From Clostridiales bacterium (GTDB taxonomy: Bacteria > Bacillota > Clostridia > Lachnospirales > Lachnospiraceae), in contig QAKV01000022.1 of assembly GCA_003343625.1 (NCBI GenBank), positions 1 through 64,000 on the forward strand: a stretch of DNA of 64,000 nt. Reading direction: 5' to 3'. A program made the position numbers and the translations under genes. The notes under the pieces are model-generated. The model was given only the letters and a program-made list of their open reading frames with translations. It did no database searches and had not been told where the DNA came from. Shown here piece by piece: positions 16,833 through 24,618 of this stretch (position 1 is the first letter of the stretch; the number at the start of each line of letters is the position of its first letter).

Positions 16833-17399
16833 ATGTTGAAAATCGGATTTCGTGCCGCTGTGGCGTGCATATGCGCCGCAGCGATTCTAAGCGGGCTGTT
16901 GGGGGGCTGTTCGCGGGAAAAAGATATTTCGGAGGAGGGGTATCGGGAGGACGTATCCGCGCAGGACTTGCAGGAGGCCGTGGCGGAAGAGTTGGGGGAG
17001 GAATACTGGCCGAATGCGGAAATCCCTGCGGAAACCCTAAAGGAGGTCTACGGGATTTCGGAAGAACTATATGAGGAAGCTTCAGCCCGGATGCCGCTGA
17101 TTTCCGCGCATGTGGATACGCTGATTATCCTGAGGGCAAAGGAGGGGAAGGAAGAGATGATCCGGGAGGCGTTGGAAGCTTATCGCGCCTACCAGGCCGA
17201 GTCCGCCGTTCAATATCCGATGAATCTGGGAAAGATACAGGCTGCGGAGGTGAAGCGATTCGGGAGATACGTGTGCTTCGTCCAGTTGGGCGGGGATATC
17301 GCGGAGCCTTCGGAGGAGAGCGATGAAGCGGTGATCGCACACTGCCGGGAGGAAAACGCCAGAGCGCTGGCAGTGATCGAAGACATGCTGGCGAAATAG
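16833..17399 (+). CDS. DUF4358-type lipoprotein
   Basis: 188 residues. A signal peptide ends in the lipobox LLGGC (Cys about residue 26). The mature part has the DUF4358 pattern: an N-terminal helix region, then DTLIILRAKEGKEEMIREALEAYR and FGRYVCFVQLGG. This family is found in Lachnospiraceae beside MBOAT and DHHW genes, exactly as here, and probably belongs to the surface polymer O-acylation apparatus. AAAGGAGGAA precedes the start. Confidence 0.8.
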   Translation: MLKIGFRAAVACICAAAILSGLLGGCSREKDISEEGYREDVSAQDLQEAVAEELGEEYWPNAEIPAETLKEVYGISEELYEEASARMPLISAHVDTLIILRAKEGKEEMIREALEAYRAYQAESAVQYPMNLGKIQAAEVKRFGRYVCFVQLGGDIAEPSEESDEAVIAHCREENARALAVIEDMLAK

Positions 17400-17429
17400 G
17401 CTCGTCCTGTAAAAAAATGGAGGAAGACG

Positions 17430-18902
17430 ATGGTATTTTCCAGCTTGTTTTTCCTGTTTCGGTTTCTGCCGGTATTTTGGCTCGTCTATCTGGCAGCTCC
17501 TGCCAGGGGAAAAAACCTGGTGCTTTTTCTGGGAAGTCTGTTCTTTTATGCCTGGGGGGAACCGGCTTTTGTATTGTTGTTGCTCTTCTCTGCGGTTTCC
17601 GACTATTGTTGCGGCAGGCTCATCGGTCGCTGGAGACGGGAGAAAAAGGGGAGGCTGTCACGGATGGCATTGTTCCTTTCCCTGGCTGTAAATCTGGGCT
17701 CTCTGGGATTTTTCAAATATGCGGATTTTTTCATCGAAACGGTGAACGCGCTGGCCGGGACGAAGTGGAGGATGTTGGACCTTCCGCTGCCCGTGGGGAT
17801 TTCTTTTTACACATTTCAGACCATGTCCTACACCATAGACGTTTATCGCGGGAAAGTGCGGCCCCAGAAAAACCTGATCGATTTCGGCGCGTTCGTGACG
17901 ATGTTTCCGCAGCTGGTGGCGGGGCCAATCGTTTCCTACCGGGATGTGGAGGGCGAACTGAAATGCAGGACAATCACCCTGGCGGGGCTGGGAGAAGGCT
18001 GGCGACGTTTCGTGGTCGGACTCGCCAAAAAAGTCATTTTGGCGAACCAGGCCGGAGCGCTTTTGACGCGGTTGGCGGGCAGGGGAGAAGGGGGGCTGGG
18101 AGCGGCCTCTCTTTGGATGGCCGTGCTCTGTTTCGGATTCCAGATTTATTTCGACTTCAGCGGCTATTCGGATATGGCGGCGGGGTTGGGAAGAATGCTC
18201 GGTTTCGTTTTTCCGGAGAACTTCTGCTATCCGTATACGGCGCAGAGCGTGACGGAGTTTTGGAGGAGGTGGCATATGACCCTGTCCGGATGGTTTCGGG
18301 AATACGTTTACATTCCGCTTGGCGGGAACCGGAAAGGGGCCGGACGGAAGGTCTTCAATCTGTTCGTCGTGTGGCTTTTGACGGGAATCTGGCACGGGGC
18401 GGCCTGGAATTTCGTCCTGTGGGGAATGTGGTTTTTCGGCCTTTTGGTTTTGGAAAAATCCTGGCTGAAAGATAAGCTGGAAAGGCTGCCGGCTCCGGTT
18501 CGAAGCGCATGGACGCTGGGGGCGGTCTTCGCGGGATGGGCGCTCTTTTGCGGGCCGGATCTGGCGGCCCTGGCGAACCAGGCCGATGCGAAAATCCCGG
18601 GCGCAGGCGGCGTCGGATCTTCGGCGGGGCAGGGAACGCTGCTGGCGGTCTGGGCTGCGCTGTCCGGACGATTTGGCTGGGGCTGGGACGATTTCCTGAC
18701 GTATGAGTTCCTGAGTCAGGGCGCGCTGTTGACCGCATTGGCCGTGGGTTCCACACCTCTGCCGGCGGCCGCGGGCAAAAGGATCGCACGGGGCAGAGGA
18801 GGCGCTTTCTGGGAGACGGCATTTCTGCTGGCGGTTTTCCTTGTGTCCGTAGCTTTTCTCGTGGAGGACAGCTACAATCCTTTTCTGTATTTTCGGTTTT
18901 GA
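17430..18902 (+). CDS. MBOAT-family O-acyltransferase (AlgI/DltB type)
   Basis: 490 residues with about ten membrane segments. The AlgI-type signatures are FFKYADFFIETVN, LPVGISFYTFQTMSYTIDVY, VAGPIV and the catalytic-His region LLTGIWHGAAWNFVLWG, where the His in WHG is the conserved MBOAT histidine. It should move acyl groups across the membrane to an extracellular polysaccharide, working with the DHHW protein that follows 12 bases later. The last segment carries a Gly/Ala-rich loop and is less conserved. Confidence 0.95.
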   Translation: MVFSSLFFLFRFLPVFWLVYLAAPARGKNLVLFLGSLFFYAWGEPAFVLLLLFSAVSDYCCGRLIGRWRREKKGRLSRMALFLSLAVNLGSLGFFKYADFFIETVNALAGTKWRMLDLPLPVGISFYTFQTMSYTIDVYRGKVRPQKNLIDFGAFVTMFPQLVAGPIVSYRDVEGELKCRTITLAGLGEGWRRFVVGLAKKVILANQAGALLTRLAGRGEGGLGAASLWMAVLCFGFQIYFDFSGYSDMAAGLGRMLGFVFPENFCYPYTAQSVTEFWRRWHMTLSGWFREYVYIPLGGNRKGAGRKVFNLFVVWLLTGIWHGAAWNFVLWGMWFFGLLVLEKSWLKDKLERLPAPVRSAWTLGAVFAGWALFCGPDLAALANQADAKIPGAGGVGSSAGQGTLLAVWAALSGRFGWGWDDFLTYEFLSQGALLTALAVGSTPLPAAAGKRIARGRGGAFWETAFLLAVFLVSVAFLVEDSYNPFLYFRF

Positions 18903-18914
18903 GGGGATGAACGG

Positions 18915-20042
18915 ATGAAACGGCGGAAAATAGGACGAATCGGATTTTTGACGGCGACGGCCGCCTTCTATATTGGAATCCTCGCAACGGACAGCCTGTC
19001 GGAAGACAGGCTCTTTTCAGCGCAGGAAAACAGAATTCTGGCTCAGAGGCCGGAAGCGACAAGGGAAGCATTGTTGGACGGTTCCTATGCCCGGGCATGT
19101 GAGGCGTGGGTGACGGATCAGTTTCCGTGGCGGGACGGTTGGATTGCGGCGAAGACTGCAGTCCTTCGTCTGTCCGGAAAGAAGGATGTGAACGGCGTCT
19201 ATTTCGCGCCGGGAAATACGCTGGTGGAACGGCATGAGGAAGGCAGCGTGGACGGGGAAAAGGCCGGAAAGAGGGTGGAGACTCTGGCGGATCAGGCGGA
19301 AGAGATCAGCACTCTGATTTCGGGAAAGGTGACCGTCCTGTTCGTACCTTCGGCCGGAGCCGTTCAGCCCCATCGTCTGCCCGCCTTTGCGCCGGAGTTC
19401 GATCAGGCCGGATGGCTGGAGGCGGCCGGGGAACGGCTGGAGGATGCGGGGATTTCCTTTTTGAACGGAGAGCAGATCCTGGCGCCCCATGGGAGGGAAG
19501 ACATTTATTACGGCACGGATCATCACTGGACGACGTTGGGCGCCTTTTTTGCCTATCAGGCATTCGAAGAGGCCATGGGCCGGGCGAAGCCGCAACTGGA
19601 GGACTATGAGCGGATTTTGGTGAAGGACGATTTCCGGGGAACTCTGCAGTCCCGGGTAAATCTTCTGACGGCGCCGGACGCCATCGAACGGTTTCAAAAA
19701 AGCGGGGAGAAAGAGCATGGAATTTCTTTTCCGGCCTCCGGGAAAAGGTCGGATTCCTGCTATTTTTATGACCGGCTGGAAACGAAGGATGCCTATGCCT
19801 TTTTCCTGAACGGAAACGATCCGCTGGCAGAGCTTTCGGGGGATGGGCCGAAAGAGAAGACCATTTTGCTCATCAGGGATTCCTACGCTAACTGTTTCGC
19901 CCCGTTTCTGACAGAAAACTACGGAACGATCTGGCTGATGGATCCCAGATATTACCGGGGAGATCCGTTGGAACTGGTGCGAAGCCTCGCTCCGCAGGAT
20001 GTGCTGTATTTGTATCAGATTTTTCATTTTATTGGTCCGTAG
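18915..20042 (+). CDS. DHHW-family protein (AlgJ/AlgX-like, SGNH-type)
   Basis: 375 residues. An N-terminal membrane helix (about residues 9-26) is followed by an extracellular domain. The family name motif DHHWTTLGAFFAYQAF is present near residue 197, and ILLIRDSYANCFAPFL carries the SGNH-like Ser. The start of the mature part (FSAQENRILAQRPE) is the normal AlgX/DHHW beginning. It is the probable acyl transferase to polymer, receiving the acyl group from the MBOAT protein. Confidence 0.9.
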   Translation: MKRRKIGRIGFLTATAAFYIGILATDSLSEDRLFSAQENRILAQRPEATREALLDGSYARACEAWVTDQFPWRDGWIAAKTAVLRLSGKKDVNGVYFAPGNTLVERHEEGSVDGEKAGKRVETLADQAEEISTLISGKVTVLFVPSAGAVQPHRLPAFAPEFDQAGWLEAAGERLEDAGISFLNGEQILAPHGREDIYYGTDHHWTTLGAFFAYQAFEEAMGRAKPQLEDYERILVKDDFRGTLQSRVNLLTAPDAIERFQKSGEKEHGISFPASGKRSDSCYFYDRLETKDAYAFFLNGNDPLAELSGDGPKEKTILLIRDSYANCFAPFLTENYGTIWLMDPRYYRGDPLELVRSLAPQDVLYLYQIFHFIGP

Positions 20043-20086
20043 TGCGGGCCGGGATGATATAATGATGACAGGAAAGGAGGGCTTTT

Positions 20087-21688
20087 ATGAAACTGCAATT
20101 TATCGGAGCGGCCCACGAGGTAACGGGAAGCTGTCATTACCTGGAGGTGGACGGCAGGCATATCCTGGTGGACTGCGGCATGGAGCAGGGGGTCAACACC
20201 TTCGAAAACTGCGCCCTTCCGGTGGAAGAATCCGCCATCGATTACGTGTTTTTAACCCATGCGCACATAGACCATTCCGGAATGCTTCCGCGGCTGTATG
20301 CCAGAGGTTTTCGGGGGAGGATTTTCGCTACACAGGCGACGGCGGATCTGTGCAGCATTATGTTGAGGGACTGCGCGCACATCCAGATGCAGGAGGCGGA
20401 ATGGAAGAACCGCAAAGCGAAGCGGCACGCCGGGATCGAGCCTCACGAGCCTCTCTATACCATGGAAGACGCGGTGGGAACCATCGGCCTGATCTCGGAC
20501 TGCCCTTATGGGGAGATCATTTCCGTTTGTCCGGGGGTGAGGATCCGGTTTACGGATGTAGGCCATCTTCTGGGATCTGCCAGCATAGAGGTCTGGGCGC
20601 AGGAAGGGGACGTGAGCAAAAAGCTGGTCTTTTCCGGGGACATCGGAAACGTCCATCAGCCCCTGCTTCGGGATCCGCAGTTGACGGCGGAAGCGGATTA
20701 TGTCATTATGGAGTCGACCTATGGGGATCGGCTGCACGGGAAAGAGCGGCCGGACTATGTGGGGGAACTGGCGCAGATTTTACAGGAGACTTTCGACCGG
20801 GGAGGCAACGTGGTCATTCCCTCTTTTGCGGTGGGAAGAACGCAGGAGATGCTCTATTTCCTTCGGATTATCAAGGAAAGGGGGCTCGTGACCGGACATG
20901 CGGATTTCCCGGTCTATGTGGACAGCCCGCTGGCCGTGGAAGCCACGGGCATCTTCACGCAAAACGAGAGCAGCTGCTTCGATGAAGAAGCGCTGACGCT
21001 GGTGCGGCAGGGAATCAATCCCATTTCCTTTAAAGGATTGCGGCTGTCCATCACCAGCGACGAATCCAGGGCTATCAACTTCGACGATACGCCCAAGGTC
21101 ATCATCTCCGCTTCCGGCATGTGCGATGCGGGCCGGGTTCGCCATCACCTCAAGCACAATCTGTGGCGGCCAGAGTGTACGATTCTGTTCGTGGGCTATC
21201 AGTCCGTGGGCACGCCGGGCCGCGCGCTGGTGGAAGGGGCGCATGAAATGCGGCTGTTCGGCGAGACGGTGGATGTGCGCGCTCATATCGCGATCCTGCA
21301 GGGGATGTCGGGACATGCGGATAAAAACGGGCTCATCCGCTGGATACAGGGATTTCAGAAAAAGCCGGATCGGGTATTCGTCGTCCACGGGGAGGACAGC
21401 GTGACCATGTCTTTCGCCGCATGCCTGCACGATGAGTACGGCCTGCAGGCATATGCGCCCTACAGCGGGACGCGGTTCGACCTGGTCTCCAACCGGTTTG
21501 AATACGAAGCGCAGCCCGTCCTGCGGGAGAAGAAGGCCCGGGCGGAGGCGCCCAAAGGAGTATACGGCCGCCTGGTGGCAGCGGGACAGCGGCTCGTCGG
21601 AATCATCAGGCGCTGCGAAGGCATGGCGAATAAGGATCTGGCGAAGTTCGCGGATCAGATCAATTCCCTGTGCGACAAATGGAGTTAA
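20087..21688 (+). CDS. metallo-beta-lactamase/beta-CASP RNA nuclease family protein
   Basis: 533 residues. The metallo-beta-lactamase motif LTHAHIDHSGMLPRL holds the zinc ligands, with FTDVGHLLGSASIEV, VFSGDIGN and VIMESTYGDR as further motifs. The beta-CASP part contains ISASGMCDAGRVRHHL and VGYQSVGTPGRAL, and the last zinc His is in SGHADKNGL. It belongs to the CPSF/YSH1-like branch found in bacteria, probable exo- or endoribonucleases. A TATAAT at 20058-20063 may start transcription, although no good -35 is seen. thyA begins 17 bases after its stop. Confidence 0.92.
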   Translation: MKLQFIGAAHEVTGSCHYLEVDGRHILVDCGMEQGVNTFENCALPVEESAIDYVFLTHAHIDHSGMLPRLYARGFRGRIFATQATADLCSIMLRDCAHIQMQEAEWKNRKAKRHAGIEPHEPLYTMEDAVGTIGLISDCPYGEIISVCPGVRIRFTDVGHLLGSASIEVWAQEGDVSKKLVFSGDIGNVHQPLLRDPQLTAEADYVIMESTYGDRLHGKERPDYVGELAQILQETFDRGGNVVIPSFAVGRTQEMLYFLRIIKERGLVTGHADFPVYVDSPLAVEATGIFTQNESSCFDEEALTLVRQGINPISFKGLRLSITSDESRAINFDDTPKVIISASGMCDAGRVRHHLKHNLWRPECTILFVGYQSVGTPGRALVEGAHEMRLFGETVDVRAHIAILQGMSGHADKNGLIRWIQGFQKKPDRVFVVHGEDSVTMSFAACLHDEYGLQAYAPYSGTRFDLVSNRFEYEAQPVLREKKARAEAPKGVYGRLVAAGQRLVGIIRRCEGMANKDLAKFADQINSLCDKWS

Positions 21689-21704
21689 AAGGACGGAAAA
21701 GAAT

Positions 21705-22553
21705 ATGAGCATGGCTGATACGATTTTTATCGAAATGTGCAGGGACATTCTGGAAAACGGAACCAGCACGGAAGGGGAAAAGGTACGGCCGCATTGGCCG
21801 GATGGTACGCCGGCCTATACGATCAAGAGATTCGGCGTGGTCAATCGGTATGACCTCTCGCGGGAGTTCCCGATTCTGACATTGCGCAGGACGGCTCTGA
21901 AGAGCGCGACGGATGAGATGCTCTGGATCTGGCAGAAGAAATCCAATAACATTCATGATCTGCACAGCCACATATGGGACGAATGGGCGGACGAGAACGG
22001 CAGCATCGGAAAGGCCTACGGTTACCAGATGGGCGTGAAGCACCAGTACAAAGAAGGGATGTTCGACCAGGTGGATCGGGTTATTTACGATCTGAAAAAC
22101 AATCCCTTTTCCCGGCGGATTATGACGAACATATACGTCCATCAGGATCTGCACGAGATGAACCTCTATCCATGCGCCTACAGCATGACGTTCAACGTAA
22201 CGCAGAAAAAGGGACACGACAGGCTGACGCTGAACGCGATTTTAAACCAACGCTCCCAGGATGTGCTGACGGCCAATAACTGGAATGTGGCACAGTATGC
22301 GGTGCTGGTACATATGCTGGCCCAGGTGTGCGATATGGAGGCAGGGGAGCTGGTGCATGTGATCGCGGACGCCCATATTTACGACCGGCACGTTCCGATC
22401 ATCCGGGAGCTGATCGAAAGAGAGCCCTTCCCCGCGCCGAAATTCCGGCTCAATCCGGAGATAAAGGATTTCTATGAATTTACAAGAAACGATGTGAGCC
22501 TGGAAAACTATCAGGCCGGGGAGCAGATTCGGGACATCCCCGTGGCGATTTGA
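21705..22553 (+). CDS. thyA: thymidylate synthase (divergent clostridial form)
   Basis: 282 residues. It makes dTMP from dUMP with methylene-tetrahydrofolate. The catalytic Cys157 lies in LYPCAYSMTF, where the usual His after Cys is Ala. The phosphate-binding QRSQD, the Asn in NNWNVAQYAVLVHMLAQV and the pyrimidine-binding HIY are kept. The reading frame is open upstream into the beta-CASP gene, but the ATG at 21705 with an AAAAGGACGG site is the natural start. folA follows after 13 bases, which supports the assignment. Such divergent ThyA proteins are common in clostridia. Confidence 0.92.
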   Translation: MSMADTIFIEMCRDILENGTSTEGEKVRPHWPDGTPAYTIKRFGVVNRYDLSREFPILTLRRTALKSATDEMLWIWQKKSNNIHDLHSHIWDEWADENGSIGKAYGYQMGVKHQYKEGMFDQVDRVIYDLKNNPFSRRIMTNIYVHQDLHEMNLYPCAYSMTFNVTQKKGHDRLTLNAILNQRSQDVLTANNWNVAQYAVLVHMLAQVCDMEAGELVHVIADAHIYDRHVPIIRELIEREPFPAPKFRLNPEIKDFYEFTRNDVSLENYQAGEQIRDIPVAI

Positions 22554-22566
22554 GGAGGATTTGAGG

Positions 22567-23085
22567 ATGAATTTGATTGTTGCAGCGGATCGAAACTGGG
22601 GCATCGGCAATAAAGGAGACCTGTTGGTGCGCATCCCCGCCGATCACAAGATGTTCCGACAGGAGACTGTGGGGAAAGTGGTTGTTCTGGGGAGAAAGAC
22701 CATGGATACTTTCCCGGGCGGACGGCCGCTAAAGGATCGTACGAACATCGTCCTGACGAGAAACCCCTCCTATCAAAACGGAGATGCCGTAATCGTGCAC
22801 AGCGTAAAAGAATTGCTGGAAACGCTCAAGGCATACGACAGCGATGACGTTTACATCATCGGAGGTACCAGCGTATACGAGCAGCTGCTGCCCTATTGCG
22901 ATACGGCTCACGTGACCCGGATCGATCACGTTTATGAAGCGGATTCCCGCTTCCCTGATCTGGATCGGGATCCGGAGTGGGAGATCGCGGCGGACAGCGA
23001 CGAACAGTACTATTTCGACCTGACTTACCGCTTTGTGAAGTACGAGAGAAAAAAGTCTTCCCCTCCTGCGAGTTTAGAGCTATAA
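22567..23085 (+). CDS. folA: dihydrofolate reductase
   Basis: 172 residues. It regenerates tetrahydrofolate after the ThyA reaction. LIVAADRNWGIGNKGDLL is the N-terminal NADPH/substrate motif, VVLGRKTMDTFPGGRPL follows, and YIIGGTSVYEQLLPYCD is the C-terminal motif. The start at 22567 is chosen over TTG at 22561 because AGGAGG lies at 22553-22558 with a spacing of eight bases. Confidence 0.96.
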   Translation: MNLIVAADRNWGIGNKGDLLVRIPADHKMFRQETVGKVVVLGRKTMDTFPGGRPLKDRTNIVLTRNPSYQNGDAVIVHSVKELLETLKAYDSDDVYIIGGTSVYEQLLPYCDTAHVTRIDHVYEADSRFPDLDRDPEWEIAADSDEQYYFDLTYRFVKYERKKSSPPASLEL

Positions 23086-23137
23086 TTACTTCTAATCAAT
23101 ACCGAAGTAAGGTACTAAAGTGAGGAGTGTGGACAAT

Positions 23138-24163
23138 ATGGAGAAAAAAAATCTGGATTGGGAAAATCTCGGTTTCAGTTATATGACGACGGACTATCGT
23201 TATGTAGCGGACTATAAAGATGGAGCGTGGGAGGAAGGAAGGCTGACCACGGATTCCACCGTTGCGTTGAATGAGTGCGCGGGCATCCTGCAGTATTGTC
23301 AGGAGATCTTCGAAGGGCTGAAGGCGTATACGACGGAAGAGGGCCATATCGTGACGTTTCGTCCGGACTTGAACGCTCAGAGGATGGTGGACAGCGCGAA
23401 GCGGCTGGAGATGCCCCCGTTTCCTGTGGAGAGATTTCTGGAAGCGCTGGATGAGGTAGTGAAGGCCAATGCGGCCTGGGTGCCCCCTTACGGTAGCGGC
23501 GCTACGCTTTACATCCGCCCGTATATGTTCGCCAGCAGTCCGGTCATCGGCGTCAAGCCGGCGGACGGCTATCAGTTCAGGATGTTCGTGACGCCGGTAG
23601 GCCCGTATTTCAAGGGCGGCGTGAAGCCTATCACCATCTGCGTCAGCGATTTCGACCGGGCGGCTCCTCACGGTACCGGCCATATCAAAGCGGGCTTAAA
23701 CTATGCGATGAGCCTGCACGCTTATGTGACGGCTCACGGTAACGGCTATGACGAGAACATGTTTCTGGATCCCGCCACCAGAACTTATGTAGAGGAGACA
23801 GGTGGAGCGAACTTCATCTTCGTGGATCAGGACGGCGGGATCGTCATTCCCAAATCCGACAGCATCCTTCCTTCCATCACGAGAAGATCCATCGCGGTGG
23901 TGGCAAAAGACATCCTCGGCATGAAGGTAACCGAGCGCCCTGTGAAGCTGTCCGAACTCAATGACTTCGTGGAGTGCGGCGTCTGCGGCACAGCGGCGGT
24001 GATCTGCCCGGTGGGCAAGGTCGTGGATCACGGCAAAGAGATCTGTTTCGCCAGCGGCATGGAGAAAATGGGGCCCGTTACCCAGAAACTGTATGATACC
24101 CTGACCGGTATCCAGATGGGCAGGATTGAAGGGCCCGAAGGCTGGATCCGCAGAATCCTCTGA
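23138..24163 (+). CDS. ilvE: branched-chain amino acid aminotransferase
   Basis: 341 residues, PLP-dependent class IV transaminase that converts keto acids to valine, leucine and isoleucine. The PLP lysine is in GHIKAGLNYAMSL; FEGLKAY, YIRPYMFAS and ECGVCGTAAVICPVG are the other family signatures. The start at 23138 follows GAGGAG at 23122-23127; an upstream GTG at 23120 is less likely. A TATAAT at 23081-23086 overlaps the folA stop and might serve this gene. It is not linked here to other branched-chain genes. Confidence 0.96.
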   Translation: MEKKNLDWENLGFSYMTTDYRYVADYKDGAWEEGRLTTDSTVALNECAGILQYCQEIFEGLKAYTTEEGHIVTFRPDLNAQRMVDSAKRLEMPPFPVERFLEALDEVVKANAAWVPPYGSGATLYIRPYMFASSPVIGVKPADGYQFRMFVTPVGPYFKGGVKPITICVSDFDRAAPHGTGHIKAGLNYAMSLHAYVTAHGNGYDENMFLDPATRTYVEETGGANFIFVDQDGGIVIPKSDSILPSITRRSIAVVAKDILGMKVTERPVKLSELNDFVECGVCGTAAVICPVGKVVDHGKEICFASGMEKMGPVTQKLYDTLTGIQMGRIEGPEGWIRRIL

Positions 24164-24232
24164 TTCCGGCGAACCGAAAGCGGAAAAATAGTTCCTGTAA
24201 GCGAAGGATTGCCGCGCAAAACTGATGACAGA

Positions 24233-24335
24233 ATATTGATACATTCTCAAGTGACTGGTCCGCGCATTTGCGCGCAGGCGATTTCGGGACTACTGGCCTG
24301 AAGCGAACGCAGAGAAATGCGAAAGGTATCAATAT
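24233..24335. repeat. inverted repeat bracketing a G+C-rich hairpin region
   Basis: ATATTGATAC at 24233-24242 is the exact complement of GTATCAATAT at 24326-24335. Between them lies CGCGC-ATTT-GCGCG and further pairing sequence. The 24164-24618 intergenic stretch holds this, the dispersed repeat and a terminator, and no gene. The role is unknown; it could be an end-structure of a small mobile element together with the repeat that follows. Confidence 0.45.
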
Positions 24336-24360
24336 ACTGGCAGTCGGTTTTGTGCGGCAG

Positions 24361-24454
24361 TTTTTTTATACGATAGGAAATTTCATTTCCTATCGTATAA
24401 AAAAAGACGCTCCGCTGAGGATGCGCACTCGCGCGAAAAGTAGAGTGTTGCCTG
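24361..24454 (+). repeat. dispersed 94-base palindromic repeat, copy 2
   Basis: Identical to 16621-16714 apart from one base. The first half is a long palindrome with TTTTTTT and AAAAAAA at its ends. Here the G+C-rich tail continues to a terminator-like hairpin at 24477, which the first copy lacks, so copy 1 may be truncated. Confidence 0.85.
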
Positions 24455-24476
24455 ACGGCAACCGCGCTCGGCGCGA

Positions 24477-24502
24477 GTGTGCGCCGGGGCGCACACTTTT
24501 TT
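24477..24502 (+). terminator. strong hairpin with T run
   Basis: GTGTGCGCC at 24477-24485 pairs with GGCGCACAC at 24488-24496, followed by six T. It would stop transcripts coming from ilvE before the mannosidase gene, or be part of the repeat element. Confidence 0.7.
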
Positions 24503-24618
24503 ATATCATGTTTACAGGGGGCAATTCAAGCATTTTGGGTGTTGATTTTCTGGCGGAAATAAGAGAAGATGGAGACAGAAAGACAGGCGTAAATAAGCGA
24601 AGAGAGCGAGGAAAAAGG

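Noticed and set aside
21432..21704. N-terminal extension of thymidylate synthase
   Set aside because: It lies inside the beta-CASP gene in another frame; the family begins near the ATG at 21705.
24164..24360. T-box or other amino acid leader near ilvE
   Set aside because: No T-box core or specifier arrangement was found, and the region is downstream of ilvE.
24268..24618. N-terminal extension of the mannosidase through the repeat
   Set aside because: The extra residues come from the dispersed repeat (also translated identically at the first copy) and a good start exists at 24619.
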